A stretch of 64,000 nt of DNA from positions 1-64,000 of the forward strand of contig DATGMF010000003.1 of assembly GCA_035293765.1 (NCBI GenBank). Direction: 5' to 3'. The notes under the pieces were generated by a model. That model did no database searches. It was given only the letters and a program-made list of their open reading frames with translations, and was not told the DNA's origin. This DNA is from DASRHT01 sp035293765. Lineage in GTDB: Bacteria > Chloroflexota > Ktedonobacteria > Ktedonobacterales > Ktedonobacteraceae. The translations under genes were made by a program, and so were the position numbers. Of the stretch, positions 8,430-16,699 are shown piece after piece; position 1 is the stretch's first letter; every line of letters starts with the position of its first letter.

Positions 8430-8612
8430 ATGGCTAATGCTCTGAAAGATACGATCCAGGAGAAAATCGAGATTGTTGATCAGCCAGATGATTTGATTGA
8501 GCCAAAGCAGAAGAAATTCCGTTTGCTTATCCCTGTTGTCGCGCTCGCACTGGCTGCCGTCGGCACATTTATCTGGGTACGCCGTCTTTCCACTAAAAAC
8601 GAGCTGGATTAA
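8430..8612 (+). CDS. Small single-pass membrane protein
   Basis: 60 residues: an acidic N-terminal region, then KQKKFR and one hydrophobic helix (about 32-50), ending in a short charged tail. AGAAAGGAG precedes the ATG at 8430. The frame is open further upstream but lacks a ribosome site there. It has its own terminator. Function unknown. Confidence 0.65.
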   Translation: MANALKDTIQEKIEIVDQPDDLIEPKQKKFRLLIPVVALALAAVGTFIWVRRLSTKNELD

Positions 8613-8635
8613 CTTTGACCGCGCTATCTGAAAGA

Positions 8636-8665
8636 GCATCCTCTATTTTTGGGGATGCTTTTTTA
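8636..8665 (+). terminator. Intrinsic terminator
   Basis: 7-bp stem AGCATCC/GGATGCT (8636-8642 with 8654-8660) followed by a six-T run. Confidence 0.85.
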
Positions 8666-8821
8666 TGAATTGGTGCAGGAACTTACCGACCATTGTCTTA
8701 TCTGCTCAAATCGTAGAAGTGCCCTACAGATTTTTGCACAAGCGCAGATGAACGTGCAGGAACAGCCGGAGCGATTTACATGTAGCAGCAAAGCGTGGAA
8801 GCAGCGACGATGACAGTCACT

Positions 8822-9511
8822 TTACTTCCGTTTTGATCTGAGCAAAGAAAACTCTAACGAGGAGCCAATTTCGGTGAAAGCACGTAATGCACTCTGACCA
8901 CAAGGGACAAGTAAGGCCAAATAACCCAGATCAAAAAAGAGAAGACCAAGAGCAATCCACTTGTCCAAGTAGTCCGGGAGGATCGGGAAACTGGAGATGT
9001 AAATTGAAGCACTGACCAGGAGTGTTACTAGTGCAGGAATAACCATCACCGCGAGTTGTGAAAACATAAATACACTTGCTACGAACCGATGAAAAGTATT
9101 GGAAGGAACTGCTTGCTTTGCATGCCAATGATCCCATTGCAAGATACTATCTGCAGTTCCCAGCCCCAAAAGTTCACCTACTCTGGGCCTGATAAATTGA
9201 TGGCAATAGGTAGCCAGACGTCCAAGCTCTACTTGCTGCCTCAAGAACGCTAGCGCAAGCGAGGTAAAAAGAAGAGCAAAAATGAGGAGCGTAAAGATGA
9301 GATAGATCGGCGGGATTGTCAGTTTCAATGTCCCAGCATTCAGAGAAAACAGAGCAACAGAGATAGTTGTAATACCCCCGAGGAGAAGAAGGGCAATATT
9401 TGCAAGTTGACTCTGGGCATCCAGGCGGAAGCCTATTTCGGCTCTCAGTGTCTCATATTCCTTCATATGGGTCTCGACCTCTTTCTCCCTTGCAAAATTA
9501 TTTGACTGCAT
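8822..9511 (-). CDS. Multi-pass membrane protein of unknown function
   Basis: 229 residues from the ATG at 9511, preceded by AAGGAG. The frame extends eight codons further, but this start has the ribosome site. After a charged, helical N-terminus there is a pair of hydrophobic helices (about 38-58 and 69-90). A soluble loop with HWHAKQA and a second pair of helices (about 145-200) follow. The layout is like four-helix proteins with two hairpins; I do not recognise a named family. Neighbours are transcribed in the opposite direction. Confidence 0.65.
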   Translation of the reverse strand: MQSNNFAREKEVETHMKEYETLRAEIGFRLDAQSQLANIALLLLGGITTISVALFSLNAGTLKLTIPPIYLIFTLLIFALLFTSLALAFLRQQVELGRLATYCHQFIRPRVGELLGLGTADSILQWDHWHAKQAVPSNTFHRFVASVFMFSQLAVMVIPALVTLLVSASIYISSFPILPDYLDKWIALGLLFFDLGYLALLVPCGQSALRAFTEIGSSLEFSLLRSKRK

Positions 9512-9688
9512 TTTGATCTCCTTCCTGCATCGCAAAAGACCCCATACTAAGTATTACGAGAGGATGTGCTAAAAACCAAATTGAATTCAGTTGTAATTCA
9601 GAATCATTTTATTTCTTTTTCAGCACACTCAGCTATACCTTACTTATCACTCCACTTAGTATGCGCAGCGAAAGCGAGGTTATACACA

Positions 9689-10972
9689 ATGCGAAAGAGA
9701 AGCAATTTCTGGCTGACCGCTTTTATCGGGCTGCTGCTCACGCTTGTGGCAGCCTGCGGTCCAGGAGGTCAGACCAATACTTCGACCACACCGCGAGGCG
9801 AAAGCCTGTACATCCTTGACGGCTACACCACAAACGCCGGTCAGAGGATCGTCACGTTACATCCTGGCAACCATAGCCCCCAATCGTCGATGACATTGCC
9901 AACAGGGTTGTTTTCACAGGATCACCGTCGTATCTACACAGCCATACAACAGGGCAGGCAGACGGTCATCACAGTCACAAATATGCTCACGGGAGCAACG
10001 ATTCGTTCGATGACGATAGATGGCGCTTACTCGACCACCGGGCAGAGCTACGCCAACGCTGTTCTATCGGCGGACGGTCACTGGTTGGCATTGCGCCAGC
10101 CTGTACAAACAGGGCCAGACAGCATGATCGTTCTTATTGATACCCAGGCGGGCAAGGTCGCGAAGACTATCGTGCTCAACGGAAGCTTTGACCTGGACGC
10201 GGTTTCGCCCGACAGCAGCAGGATCTACCTGCTCGAACGTCACAATGATGCAGCAGGACATTATACCGTACGGCTTTACCAGGTTGATCAGGGGCAGCTC
10301 GCGCCCTACCCCATTGTTGACAAACAAGATCTTGACCCAAATATGGTCGGCAACCCGCTGACGCGTCAAATCTCACCCGATGGCAAGATTGCCTATACGC
10401 TTTACACCAATACAGCCAGCAACAGGGCCTTTATCCATATTCTTCCGCTGGCAAGCGACTATCAAGGCGCGCGCTGTATCGATCTTCCCGTCGGCAAATC
10501 CATAGACCTGCGTTACTATACCCTGACGCTCTCCTCTGATGGCTCGACGCTTTACGCGGCGAATGGAGCAATCGGGGTCATTAGCGAGATCAATACATCG
10601 GACCCGGACGCATTTAGTGATGATCTTGTCAGAACGGTCCACTTCGACCCAGGCAAGAGCAATACCGCCGGCAATCAGGCGGAGGCGCTTTATAACGGGG
10701 CCACTCTCTCTCTGGACCGCGATCAGAGCACACTCTACTTTACGGGCATTGACGGCATCTGGGCCGCCAGCACGACCAATCTTACCATCAAGGCCCATTA
10801 CGCGACAGGGCAGGCGTTTACCAGCATCGCGTTAAGTACCGATGGCCGGAACTTATATGCTGTTCATCCCACAAGTGGTATTATATCAATCGATACCACA
10901 TCAGGACAGTTCCAGCGGATCGTCTCAGACCCCGTACAAACGCCCTGGGGGATCGAATGGGTAAACGGTTGA
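9689..10972 (+). CDS. Beta-propeller lipoprotein
   Basis: 427 residues from the ATG at 9689. The N-terminus is a lipoprotein signal, MRKRSNFWLTAFIGLLLTL then VAAC, so the mature protein would be anchored through the Cys at about residue 23. The rest has repeating strands such as VLSADGHWLAL, AVSPDSSRIYLLE, QISPDGKIAYTLY and TLSSDGSTLYAANG, typical of YncE/WD40-like seven-bladed propellers. It ends 10 bases before the response regulator gene and may be co-transcribed with it, so a sensory or ligand-binding role next to that two-component system is plausible but unproven. Confidence 0.75.
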   Translation: MRKRSNFWLTAFIGLLLTLVAACGPGGQTNTSTTPRGESLYILDGYTTNAGQRIVTLHPGNHSPQSSMTLPTGLFSQDHRRIYTAIQQGRQTVITVTNMLTGATIRSMTIDGAYSTTGQSYANAVLSADGHWLALRQPVQTGPDSMIVLIDTQAGKVAKTIVLNGSFDLDAVSPDSSRIYLLERHNDAAGHYTVRLYQVDQGQLAPYPIVDKQDLDPNMVGNPLTRQISPDGKIAYTLYTNTASNRAFIHILPLASDYQGARCIDLPVGKSIDLRYYTLTLSSDGSTLYAANGAIGVISEINTSDPDAFSDDLVRTVHFDPGKSNTAGNQAEALYNGATLSLDRDQSTLYFTGIDGIWAASTTNLTIKAHYATGQAFTSIALSTDGRNLYAVHPTSGIISIDTTSGQFQRIVSDPVQTPWGIEWVNG

Positions 10973-10982
10973 TTTACCAATC

Positions 10983-11672
10983 ATGATGAACGCACATATT
11001 CTTATCGTAGATGATGAAAGTCGGGTTACGAGCGCCTTACGTCGCACGCTTGCTTATGAGGGCTATCAGGTCTCCACGGCGGCGGATGGCGAGAGTGCGC
11101 TCGTCCTGGCACGCACCAGAGCGCCGGACCTGGTCATTCTTGATCTGATGCTGCCCGGCATCAATGGGCTGGAGGTTTGCCGTCGCCTGCAAGCAGCCGA
11201 TGACCGGGTGGCGATATTGATGCTCACGGCGCGCGATACGGTCAAAGACCGCGTGACCGGGCTGGAAATGGGGGCGGATGACTATCTGGTCAAGCCGTTC
11301 GCGCTCGAAGAGTTGCTCGCCCGCGTCAAAGCCCTGCTCAGGCGACAACAACCTTCAGCAGTGAGCCGCGAAATCCTGCGCTTCGAGGAGCTTGAGCTGG
11401 ATACCGCCACGCGCCAGGCCCGACGAGGACAGCGTGTCATTGACCTGAGCACAACCGAGTACGAGCTGCTGGTGCTGTTCCTGCGCAATCCGCGTATCGT
11501 GCTCACACGCGGGCTGCTGATGGAGCGCATCTGGGGCAATGACTTCGAGGGCGGCCCAAATGTGCTGGAGGTCTATATCAAGCACCTGCGCAACAAACTG
11601 GAGCAGCAGGGCGAGCAACGGCTGATCCAGACGATACGCGGGGCGGGCTACGTCCTGCGCCTCGCCGAGTAG
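10983..11672 (+). CDS. OmpR/PhoB-family response regulator
   Basis: 229 residues. The receiver domain (about 1-120) shows the acidic pair in VDDES, the phospho-acceptor Asp in LVILDLMLPGING (about 54), the Thr in MLTARD and Lys in YLVKPF. A winged-helix DNA-binding domain (about 130-227) ends in NVLEVYIKHLRNKLE and IRGAGYVLR. It would be phosphorylated by the kinase encoded 14 bases downstream and act as a DNA-binding regulator. Target genes are unknown; the upstream propeller lipoprotein is the nearest candidate. Confidence 0.93.
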   Translation: MMNAHILIVDDESRVTSALRRTLAYEGYQVSTAADGESALVLARTRAPDLVILDLMLPGINGLEVCRRLQAADDRVAILMLTARDTVKDRVTGLEMGADDYLVKPFALEELLARVKALLRRQQPSAVSREILRFEELELDTATRQARRGQRVIDLSTTEYELLVLFLRNPRIVLTRGLLMERIWGNDFEGGPNVLEVYIKHLRNKLEQQGEQRLIQTIRGAGYVLRLAE

Positions 11673-11685
11673 GAGGCAGAAGCTA

Positions 11686-13284
11686 ATGTACATTCCTCTC
11701 CACCTTCGCCTCACCTTCTTTTATGCGTTTATTTTGGGAGCGGCGCTCTGGTTCTTCGGCAGCACTGCCTATGGTCAGGCGCAGCAGCGTTACAATCAGG
11801 CGCAGCAGCAGGCATTGCAGGACCTTGATCAAACGCTGAGCAGTCGTGCAGCAAGCGTCCAACTGGGAAAATTCCTGTTCTGCACACCTCCACCTGGTCA
11901 ACAAGGTCCCGTCCTTCTTCCCAGCGTTGACGGTCTGGGAACTGGTGGAGTCGCTATTGAAGTCTTAGACGATCAGCTCAATCCTATTGCTACCACGATG
12001 GGTAACCCCAATGACTATACACAATCCACTGTGGAGGGACTTACTCCCCTGCCAATACCTTTTGATCAACAGGCCATCCAGCGATTATTAAACAATCCTT
12101 CCACTGTAGCAAGCCCCTCAGACGGCCTCTATAGCACCGTCACCTATTCCGGCCAGCATATCCGCGTATACACTGTTATCAATAATGCCTGTGGCAATAG
12201 CCGCCACATTATTCAAACCGCCCGTTCCCAGGCCGATATCGAGCACTTACAAAATAACCTGGTACCTTTGCGCATGCTGCTCCTGAACGGCGGTATCCTG
12301 GTAATGGTCCTTGCCCTCGCAGGGGGTTGGTTGATCAGTTGGAGCCTGCTTACTGTCGTACGACGCATGAGCAAAACAGCGCAGGGCATCAGCGCCTCGC
12401 GCGATTTCAGCAGCCGCGTAATACACAAACCCTTGCTGGGCAAAAACGAGTTTGCGGTCCTGGCTACCACATTTAATCAAATGCTGGCAAGTCTGGAGAA
12501 AGCCTACCAGAGCCAGCAACGCTTCGTCGCTGACGCTTCGCACGAGTTGCGCGCCCCCATCACCTCTATTCGCTGCAATCTCGATCTGCTGGCAAAAGCT
12601 CCCGACCTGCCACAACAGGAAGTGCAGGCAGCTCTAATCGACGCCCGCACCGAAGCCGAGCGTATGGGCCGTCTCGTCAACGACCTCCTACTCCTGGCCC
12701 ACGCCGACGAATCTCCCCGTACTTCCAGGGAAAACGATGGCATACCAGCATCAAATGCGACTGATGAGGCTGTTCCATATGGCTATAAGAAAAATGCTCG
12801 GGCACAGGAAGTTGATCTGGATAGCTTGCTGCTTGAGGTGTTTCGCCAGTACCGCGCCTTTGGGGAGGGCGAGCATCACGGGGAGCCAGTCAAAGGGCCG
12901 CGCCTGTTGCTCCAGCATATTACGCCGGTTAAGGTTCATGGAGAGGCTGACCAGGTCAAGCAGGTGCTAATTGCCCTGGTGGATAATGCATTAAAGTATA
13001 CGCCATACGAGGGAACAGTCTCACTTTCGCTTGATGTTGCCGATGATTGGGCCGTGGTGAAGGTAAACGATACGGGTATTGGCATTGCGCCGGAGGATCT
13101 GCCGCACATTTTTGAGCGTTTCTATCGAGCGGACCGCGCCCGCACGCGAGACTGCGGCGGCAGCGGTCTCGGGCTCTCTATCGCGCAGAGCATTACGCAG
13201 GCACTTGGTGGCACGATTGCAGTTGAGAGCGCGCCCGGGCGAGGTAGTATTTTTACGTTGAGATTACGGTCATTTGATGCATAA
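11686..13284 (+). CDS. Membrane sensor histidine kinase
   Basis: 532 residues. A transmembrane helix near the N-terminus (about 7-27), an extracytoplasmic sensor region of about 170 residues and a second helix (about 200-220) are followed by HAMP-like sequence. The HisKA box is DASHELRAPITS with the phospho-acceptor at about His286. The ATPase domain shows LVDNALKYTP, NDTGIGIAPEDLPHIF and GGSGLGLSIAQ. It is the partner of the response regulator just upstream. The region between H and N boxes has a long variable insert. The sensed signal is unknown. Confidence 0.92.
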   Translation: MYIPLHLRLTFFYAFILGAALWFFGSTAYGQAQQRYNQAQQQALQDLDQTLSSRAASVQLGKFLFCTPPPGQQGPVLLPSVDGLGTGGVAIEVLDDQLNPIATTMGNPNDYTQSTVEGLTPLPIPFDQQAIQRLLNNPSTVASPSDGLYSTVTYSGQHIRVYTVINNACGNSRHIIQTARSQADIEHLQNNLVPLRMLLLNGGILVMVLALAGGWLISWSLLTVVRRMSKTAQGISASRDFSSRVIHKPLLGKNEFAVLATTFNQMLASLEKAYQSQQRFVADASHELRAPITSIRCNLDLLAKAPDLPQQEVQAALIDARTEAERMGRLVNDLLLLAHADESPRTSRENDGIPASNATDEAVPYGYKKNARAQEVDLDSLLLEVFRQYRAFGEGEHHGEPVKGPRLLLQHITPVKVHGEADQVKQVLIALVDNALKYTPYEGTVSLSLDVADDWAVVKVNDTGIGIAPEDLPHIFERFYRADRARTRDCGGSGLGLSIAQSITQALGGTIAVESAPGRGSIFTLRLRSFDA

Positions 13285-13630
13285 ACGAAACGGGCCTTTA
13301 TGCGTCATGAGTCAAAACTGACGAAGATATGGGCTCTTACGCAATTTCGCTGATTGCGCAGACCTCAGTGGAGCCATCCTGGAAGGAAAATTTCCTGACC
13401 CATTTTGCGCACTGCTCATCTCCCCCGTCCTTTCTAACCTTGCTTCGGACCCTCAAGCGATAAGCTGAGAGCACGTTTCGAGGAAATAGGGCATTTGACA
13501 CTTCTTTACTCAACAGCAGTGGCTATACTTGTTTACTTAAGAAGTGTTTGAAGCTTCTACATCCACCTCTACCTGAGAAAACAGCCATGTTGACCAGCGT
13601 CTCTGGCAAGAGACTGAAAGGATTGGTATC
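13285..13630. promoter_or_regulatory. Intergenic region with inverted repeat around a -10 box
   Basis: 346 bases without a gene. ACACTTCTT (13498-13506) and its perfect complement AAGAAGTGT (13539-13547) flank TATACT at 13524-13529. The nearest TTGACA (13495-13500) is 23 bases from that -10, too far for a normal promoter, so an activator that changes DNA geometry is possible for the downstream lipoprotein gene. Nothing else is evident. Confidence 0.35.
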
Positions 13631-14800
13631 ATGAACATTTCTACCTTTGTCCATCGCTTTCCCCCCGGGAGGAGATTCCCTTTCCTCTTCCTTTTTCTGC
13701 TGCTCTGGCTTGTTGCTTGCGGCTCATCCTCTCAGCAGATGAGCCCCCTGTTAAATTCCTCAAAGGCGGACATTTTCCATCTGCCACTCTCTCAACTTAC
13801 CATCTATGTCAGTGGTGGCGATTATGCCGTTTACGCCTTACGAGCCAGCGATGGCCATCAACGTTGGAGCCATCAGTTTGGAGTGGGGGTTGAAGGGCTC
13901 ATCGTCGTCAATGGCGTCCTCTTTGCCAATAATGAAGGGGGAGTAAGGGCTTTGCGTACCAGCAATGGGCAGGAACTTTGGAGCCACCAGGATGGACAGT
14001 TTGCCTTTAGTAGGTGCTTTCTTGCCACGCAGACAATCGTGACCTATTGTGCCTACCACAGCGACCCCTTTGGCTTCAGTGGCCAGACACAAACGCATGT
14101 TCTCAGGGCAAGCGATGGCAGCGAATTACGGCAAGGGGGCTCTGGTGAAGTAGAGATAAACGGTGTATTATACAGCGCCGGAGGGACATTGACCGCCATC
14201 GAGGAGAGTACAGGGAAAAAGCTGTGGGATCTGGCGTACTCAAGGAACGCCACATCAACACGGCCTGCAGCCGCAGGCACAACGATCTATGACAATACAG
14301 GAATCGATGGGGTTTATGCACTGGACGTGGTCAGTAAGAAAGTCCTGTGGAAAGCTTCCACTGGAAGCCCTGCTATCGACTATACTAATGTCGCTGTGGA
14401 TCACGGCATCGTCTACGTGGGTGCCCACAGAGACATCTACGCGTTTAATGCCAGCGATGGGAGACAACTGTGGAAAACGCCTATTGTGCAAGGTGGCGAC
14501 CTGGGTGGGATGCTAGTGGCAGGTGATGAGAGAGTGTATGTGGGCGCGGGTGTCAACGGCGGAACGTATGGTTTCTATGCACTGCGAGAAAGCGATGGGA
14601 AGGTGCTCTGGCGTTCGCATGTGGTAGCATCCAATAGTGCTCGACCAGTGCTTGCCTCTGGCATGGTCTATGTTGGCGATATGCAGAGAACACTGCATGC
14701 CCTGCATGCCAGCGACGGGCAGGAGATCTGGCGCCATAGAGGTGAAAAGTTTGTAGGGCCTGTGTCTGGACTCGCGATTGGAGCGTCCATGCCTGTATGA
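13631..14800 (+). CDS. PQQ-type beta-propeller lipoprotein
   Basis: 389 residues. A signal peptide ends in the lipobox LVAC (Cys about 30), so the protein is exported and lipid-anchored. At least six repeats resemble the PQQ-like propeller unit, for example VYALRASDGHQRWSH, VRALRTSNGQELWSH, IYAFNASDGRQLWK and FYALRESDGKVLWR. Such proteins bind ligands or act as scaffolds, like BamB; no quinoprotein dehydrogenase active site is visible. It stands alone behind an unusual promoter region. Function unknown. Confidence 0.82.
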   Translation: MNISTFVHRFPPGRRFPFLFLFLLLWLVACGSSSQQMSPLLNSSKADIFHLPLSQLTIYVSGGDYAVYALRASDGHQRWSHQFGVGVEGLIVVNGVLFANNEGGVRALRTSNGQELWSHQDGQFAFSRCFLATQTIVTYCAYHSDPFGFSGQTQTHVLRASDGSELRQGGSGEVEINGVLYSAGGTLTAIEESTGKKLWDLAYSRNATSTRPAAAGTTIYDNTGIDGVYALDVVSKKVLWKASTGSPAIDYTNVAVDHGIVYVGAHRDIYAFNASDGRQLWKTPIVQGGDLGGMLVAGDERVYVGAGVNGGTYGFYALRESDGKVLWRSHVVASNSARPVLASGMVYVGDMQRTLHALHASDGQEIWRHRGEKFVGPVSGLAIGASMPV

Positions 14801-14823
14801 TGAAAGCGGGGACCTGACGAAAC

Positions 14824-15000
14824 TCAATTCGCTCTTCTCCGCACAACCATCTTTAACGGATACTTTGGACGGCTCGTAATCGTTTTGAGCGGAGAAGGCT
14901 CAACTTGCTGGCCCGGGACGAGATCAAACGTGACGTGCTGGGCCAGAGTTGCTAGCAAGAGGTGTCCTTCCATCATCGCGAAGTAATTGCGCATACTACA
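14824..15000 (-). pseudogene. Cytochrome P450 C-terminal remnant
   Basis: On the minus strand the reading SCSMRNYFAMMEGHLLL, continuing to FDLVPGQQVEP and RPKYPLKMVVRRR, matches the extreme C-terminus of a cytochrome P450. It includes the heme-ligand Cys (about 14998-15000), normally in a context like CIGNYFAMME. Everything N-terminal of the heme loop is missing: upstream codons show no FxxGxR motif and no I- or K-helix. The surviving 58 or so codons cannot make a functional P450, so it is a decayed fragment. Confidence 0.75.
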
Positions 15001-15112
15001 CGAATTGCTTAGCAAGCAAGAACACCTCTCATTATCATTCAACCGGTAGAGTATCACTTTGCATCATCTTCCTCATAAGAGTCTAAATCAATCATACAAG
15101 TAGTATTGGAGA

Positions 15113-15556
15113 TCAGTTCTGATGGATTGCCAGAATATCAAGTGTTCTATGCTGAACCAGCAGTGTCAGTCGAGCGGCACTGGTGATGTCGGTCAAACGG
15201 ATCTGAATAGCTTTCTGTCCGCCGTATTCCACAATGACTTCAGGTTCTACAAAGGACCGGGGATGTATGCTCTTGAAACGCTGGACGGCAGGGTGCAGCC
15301 ATAAAGAACTCTCAACGGTTGTGACGACATTCGTAGCACAGTCATGGCATGTCATGACTATCATAGATCTGTGAGGGAATTTACCGGATGACTCGTTATA
15401 GAGCCTCTGGTATCCATCAGGCTGTAACACCTGTATTGCTTGTCGCTTACCGCAAAACGGACAGGGACTCCAGCCCGTCTCCAGACCACCAGCGATCTCG
15501 CTAATGACCTGTGTCATACGTTTGATGGCAGGCCGAAACGAGCGCAGTCCCTCCAA
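15113..15556 (-). CDS. Zinc-ribbon protein, possibly N-terminally truncated
   Basis: Up to 147 residues. CPFCGKRQ and, about 39 residues later, CHDCAT form a probable zinc ribbon. The C-terminal half (HPAVQRFKSIHPRSFVEPE and onward) recalls the sensor half of some ArsR-like winged-helix regulators, but no HTH is present. The start is uncertain: TTG at 15556 or ATG at 15517, neither with a good ribosome site. The frame stays open upstream through the SDR terminator. Next to the P450 remnant, it may be the surviving 3' part of a regulator gene. Low certainty on function. Confidence 0.45.
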   Translation of the reverse strand: MEGLRSFRPAIKRMTQVISEIAGGLETGWSPCPFCGKRQAIQVLQPDGYQRLYNESSGKFPHRSMIVMTCHDCATNVVTTVESSLWLHPAVQRFKSIHPRSFVEPEVIVEYGGQKAIQIRLTDITSAARLTLLVQHRTLDILAIHQN

Positions 15557-15601
15557 TGGCGGATAGCCGCCACTACCTACAATGTAATGAAAGAAATAGC
15601 C

Positions 15602-15636
15602 AAAGAAGCTCGGAAGCTCTGTTCCGGGCTTCTTTA
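15602..15636 (-). terminator. Terminator of the SDR gene
   Basis: An imperfect stem, AAAGAAGC.CGGAA paired with TTCCG.GCTTCTTT, lies just beyond the SDR stop on the minus strand. Confidence 0.65.
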
Positions 15637-15651
15637 TGCATGAAGGACAAA

Positions 15652-16413
15652 TTAGCCTGCCGATCTACCTCCATCGACGGCGAGTACCTGGCCGGTGATA
15701 TAGCTGGCGGCGTCGGAGGCGAGGAAGAGGACCGCAGGACCCAGCTCGCCCGGCTGCCCGATGCGCTTCATCGGCGTGTTCTGGGCTACGACTGGCTCGG
15801 CCCTTTGCAGGATCGCTTCGGTCATACGGGTCCTGAACATTCCCGGCGCAATGGCGTTGACGCGAACGCCGCGCTGGCTCCATTCAACGGCCAGAGCGCG
15901 CGTCATATTAATTACCGCTGCTTTACTGGTATTGTAGCCAACCGTGTTTAGCTGTCCGCCGCTCAGGCCCGCGATAGAGGCAATATTGACGATAGCCCCC
16001 TTGCCAGCTTCGAGCATATGTCGTCCAACTGCCTGCGACATCAGAAATGTGCCACTGACATTGGCCTCCATGACCTGATGCCAGCGATCAAGCGGCATGC
16101 TCTCCGCCGGAGCCCCCCAGGTCAGGCCAGCGTTATTGACCAGCACATTAATTTTGCCGCAGGCATCGATGGTTCGCTGGACAGCCTGCTCCACCGAAGC
16201 ATGATCGGCCACGTCGCAGATCATGGAATGAACGGTAACACCCTGCCCTTTGAGTAGTTGCTCAGCCTCGTTGAGCCACTGTTCCCGGCGAGCAGTAATG
16301 ACCACAGTCGCGCCAGCTCCCCCAAATGCCTGGGCAATCTCCAGCCCCAGCCCGCGCGACCCACCCGTCACCAGGACAACCTCGCCAGAAAAGTCAAAGG
16401 TAGCAGTGCCCAT
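15652..16413 (-). CDS. Short-chain dehydrogenase/reductase
   Basis: 253 residues from the ATG at 16413, which has AAGGAGGG upstream; eight earlier in-frame codons lack one. Classical SDR motifs are present: TGGSRGLG (cofactor binding, about residue 17), NNAG, the catalytic Ser in NIASIAG, YNTSK (Tyr/Lys catalytic pair) and a C-terminal ITGQVLAVDGG. The enzyme would use NAD(P)H on a carbonyl or hydroxyl substrate; FabG-like or glucose dehydrogenase-like members cannot be told apart. A palindrome typical of TetR-type operators lies just upstream of its promoter. Confidence 0.88.
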   Translation of the reverse strand: MGTATFDFSGEVVLVTGGSRGLGLEIAQAFGGAGATVVITARREQWLNEAEQLLKGQGVTVHSMICDVADHASVEQAVQRTIDACGKINVLVNNAGLTWGAPAESMPLDRWHQVMEANVSGTFLMSQAVGRHMLEAGKGAIVNIASIAGLSGGQLNTVGYNTSKAAVINMTRALAVEWSQRGVRVNAIAPGMFRTRMTEAILQRAEPVVAQNTPMKRIGQPGELGPAVLFLASDAASYITGQVLAVDGGRSAG

Positions 16414-16443
16414 GTAACCCTCCTTGTGTTTCTGCACAATCGA

Positions 16444-16487
16444 AAAATATGCGCTTCAAAAACGTTGCGCAAACAAACAATCGTTTG
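16444..16487 (-). promoter_or_regulatory. SDR promoter with TetR-like operator
   Basis: On the minus strand, TTGCGC (16467-16472) and TATTTT (16444-16449) lie 17 bp apart. Immediately upstream is the palindrome CAAAC-AATC-GTTTG (16474-16487). A palindrome abutting the -35 is the usual place for a repressor such as a TetR-family protein; no such regulator gene is adjacent. Confidence 0.45.
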
Positions 16488-16656
16488 CTTCAGTTTGCGG
16501 CGGAATGTGACAACATATTCTGATTCCGCACAGCAAATAGACTCTTTTGTTATATACCACAGGAGGTAGGGAGTTCGCCATTGATCAGGCTGCAACAGCC
16601 TGAGTTGGAGCAAAAGCTATCTGGGATGTCAGGGGAAATGAACGATGTGGAGATGT

Positions 16657-16690
16657 AAAAAGAGGAGGGGTACGCTCGCGCCATACCCCT
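16657..16690 (-). terminator. recA terminator
   Basis: On the minus strand AGGGGTA/TACCCCT (16684-16690 with 16666-16672) is followed by a short spacer and five T residues. Confidence 0.75.
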
Positions 16691-16699
16691 CTGACAACA

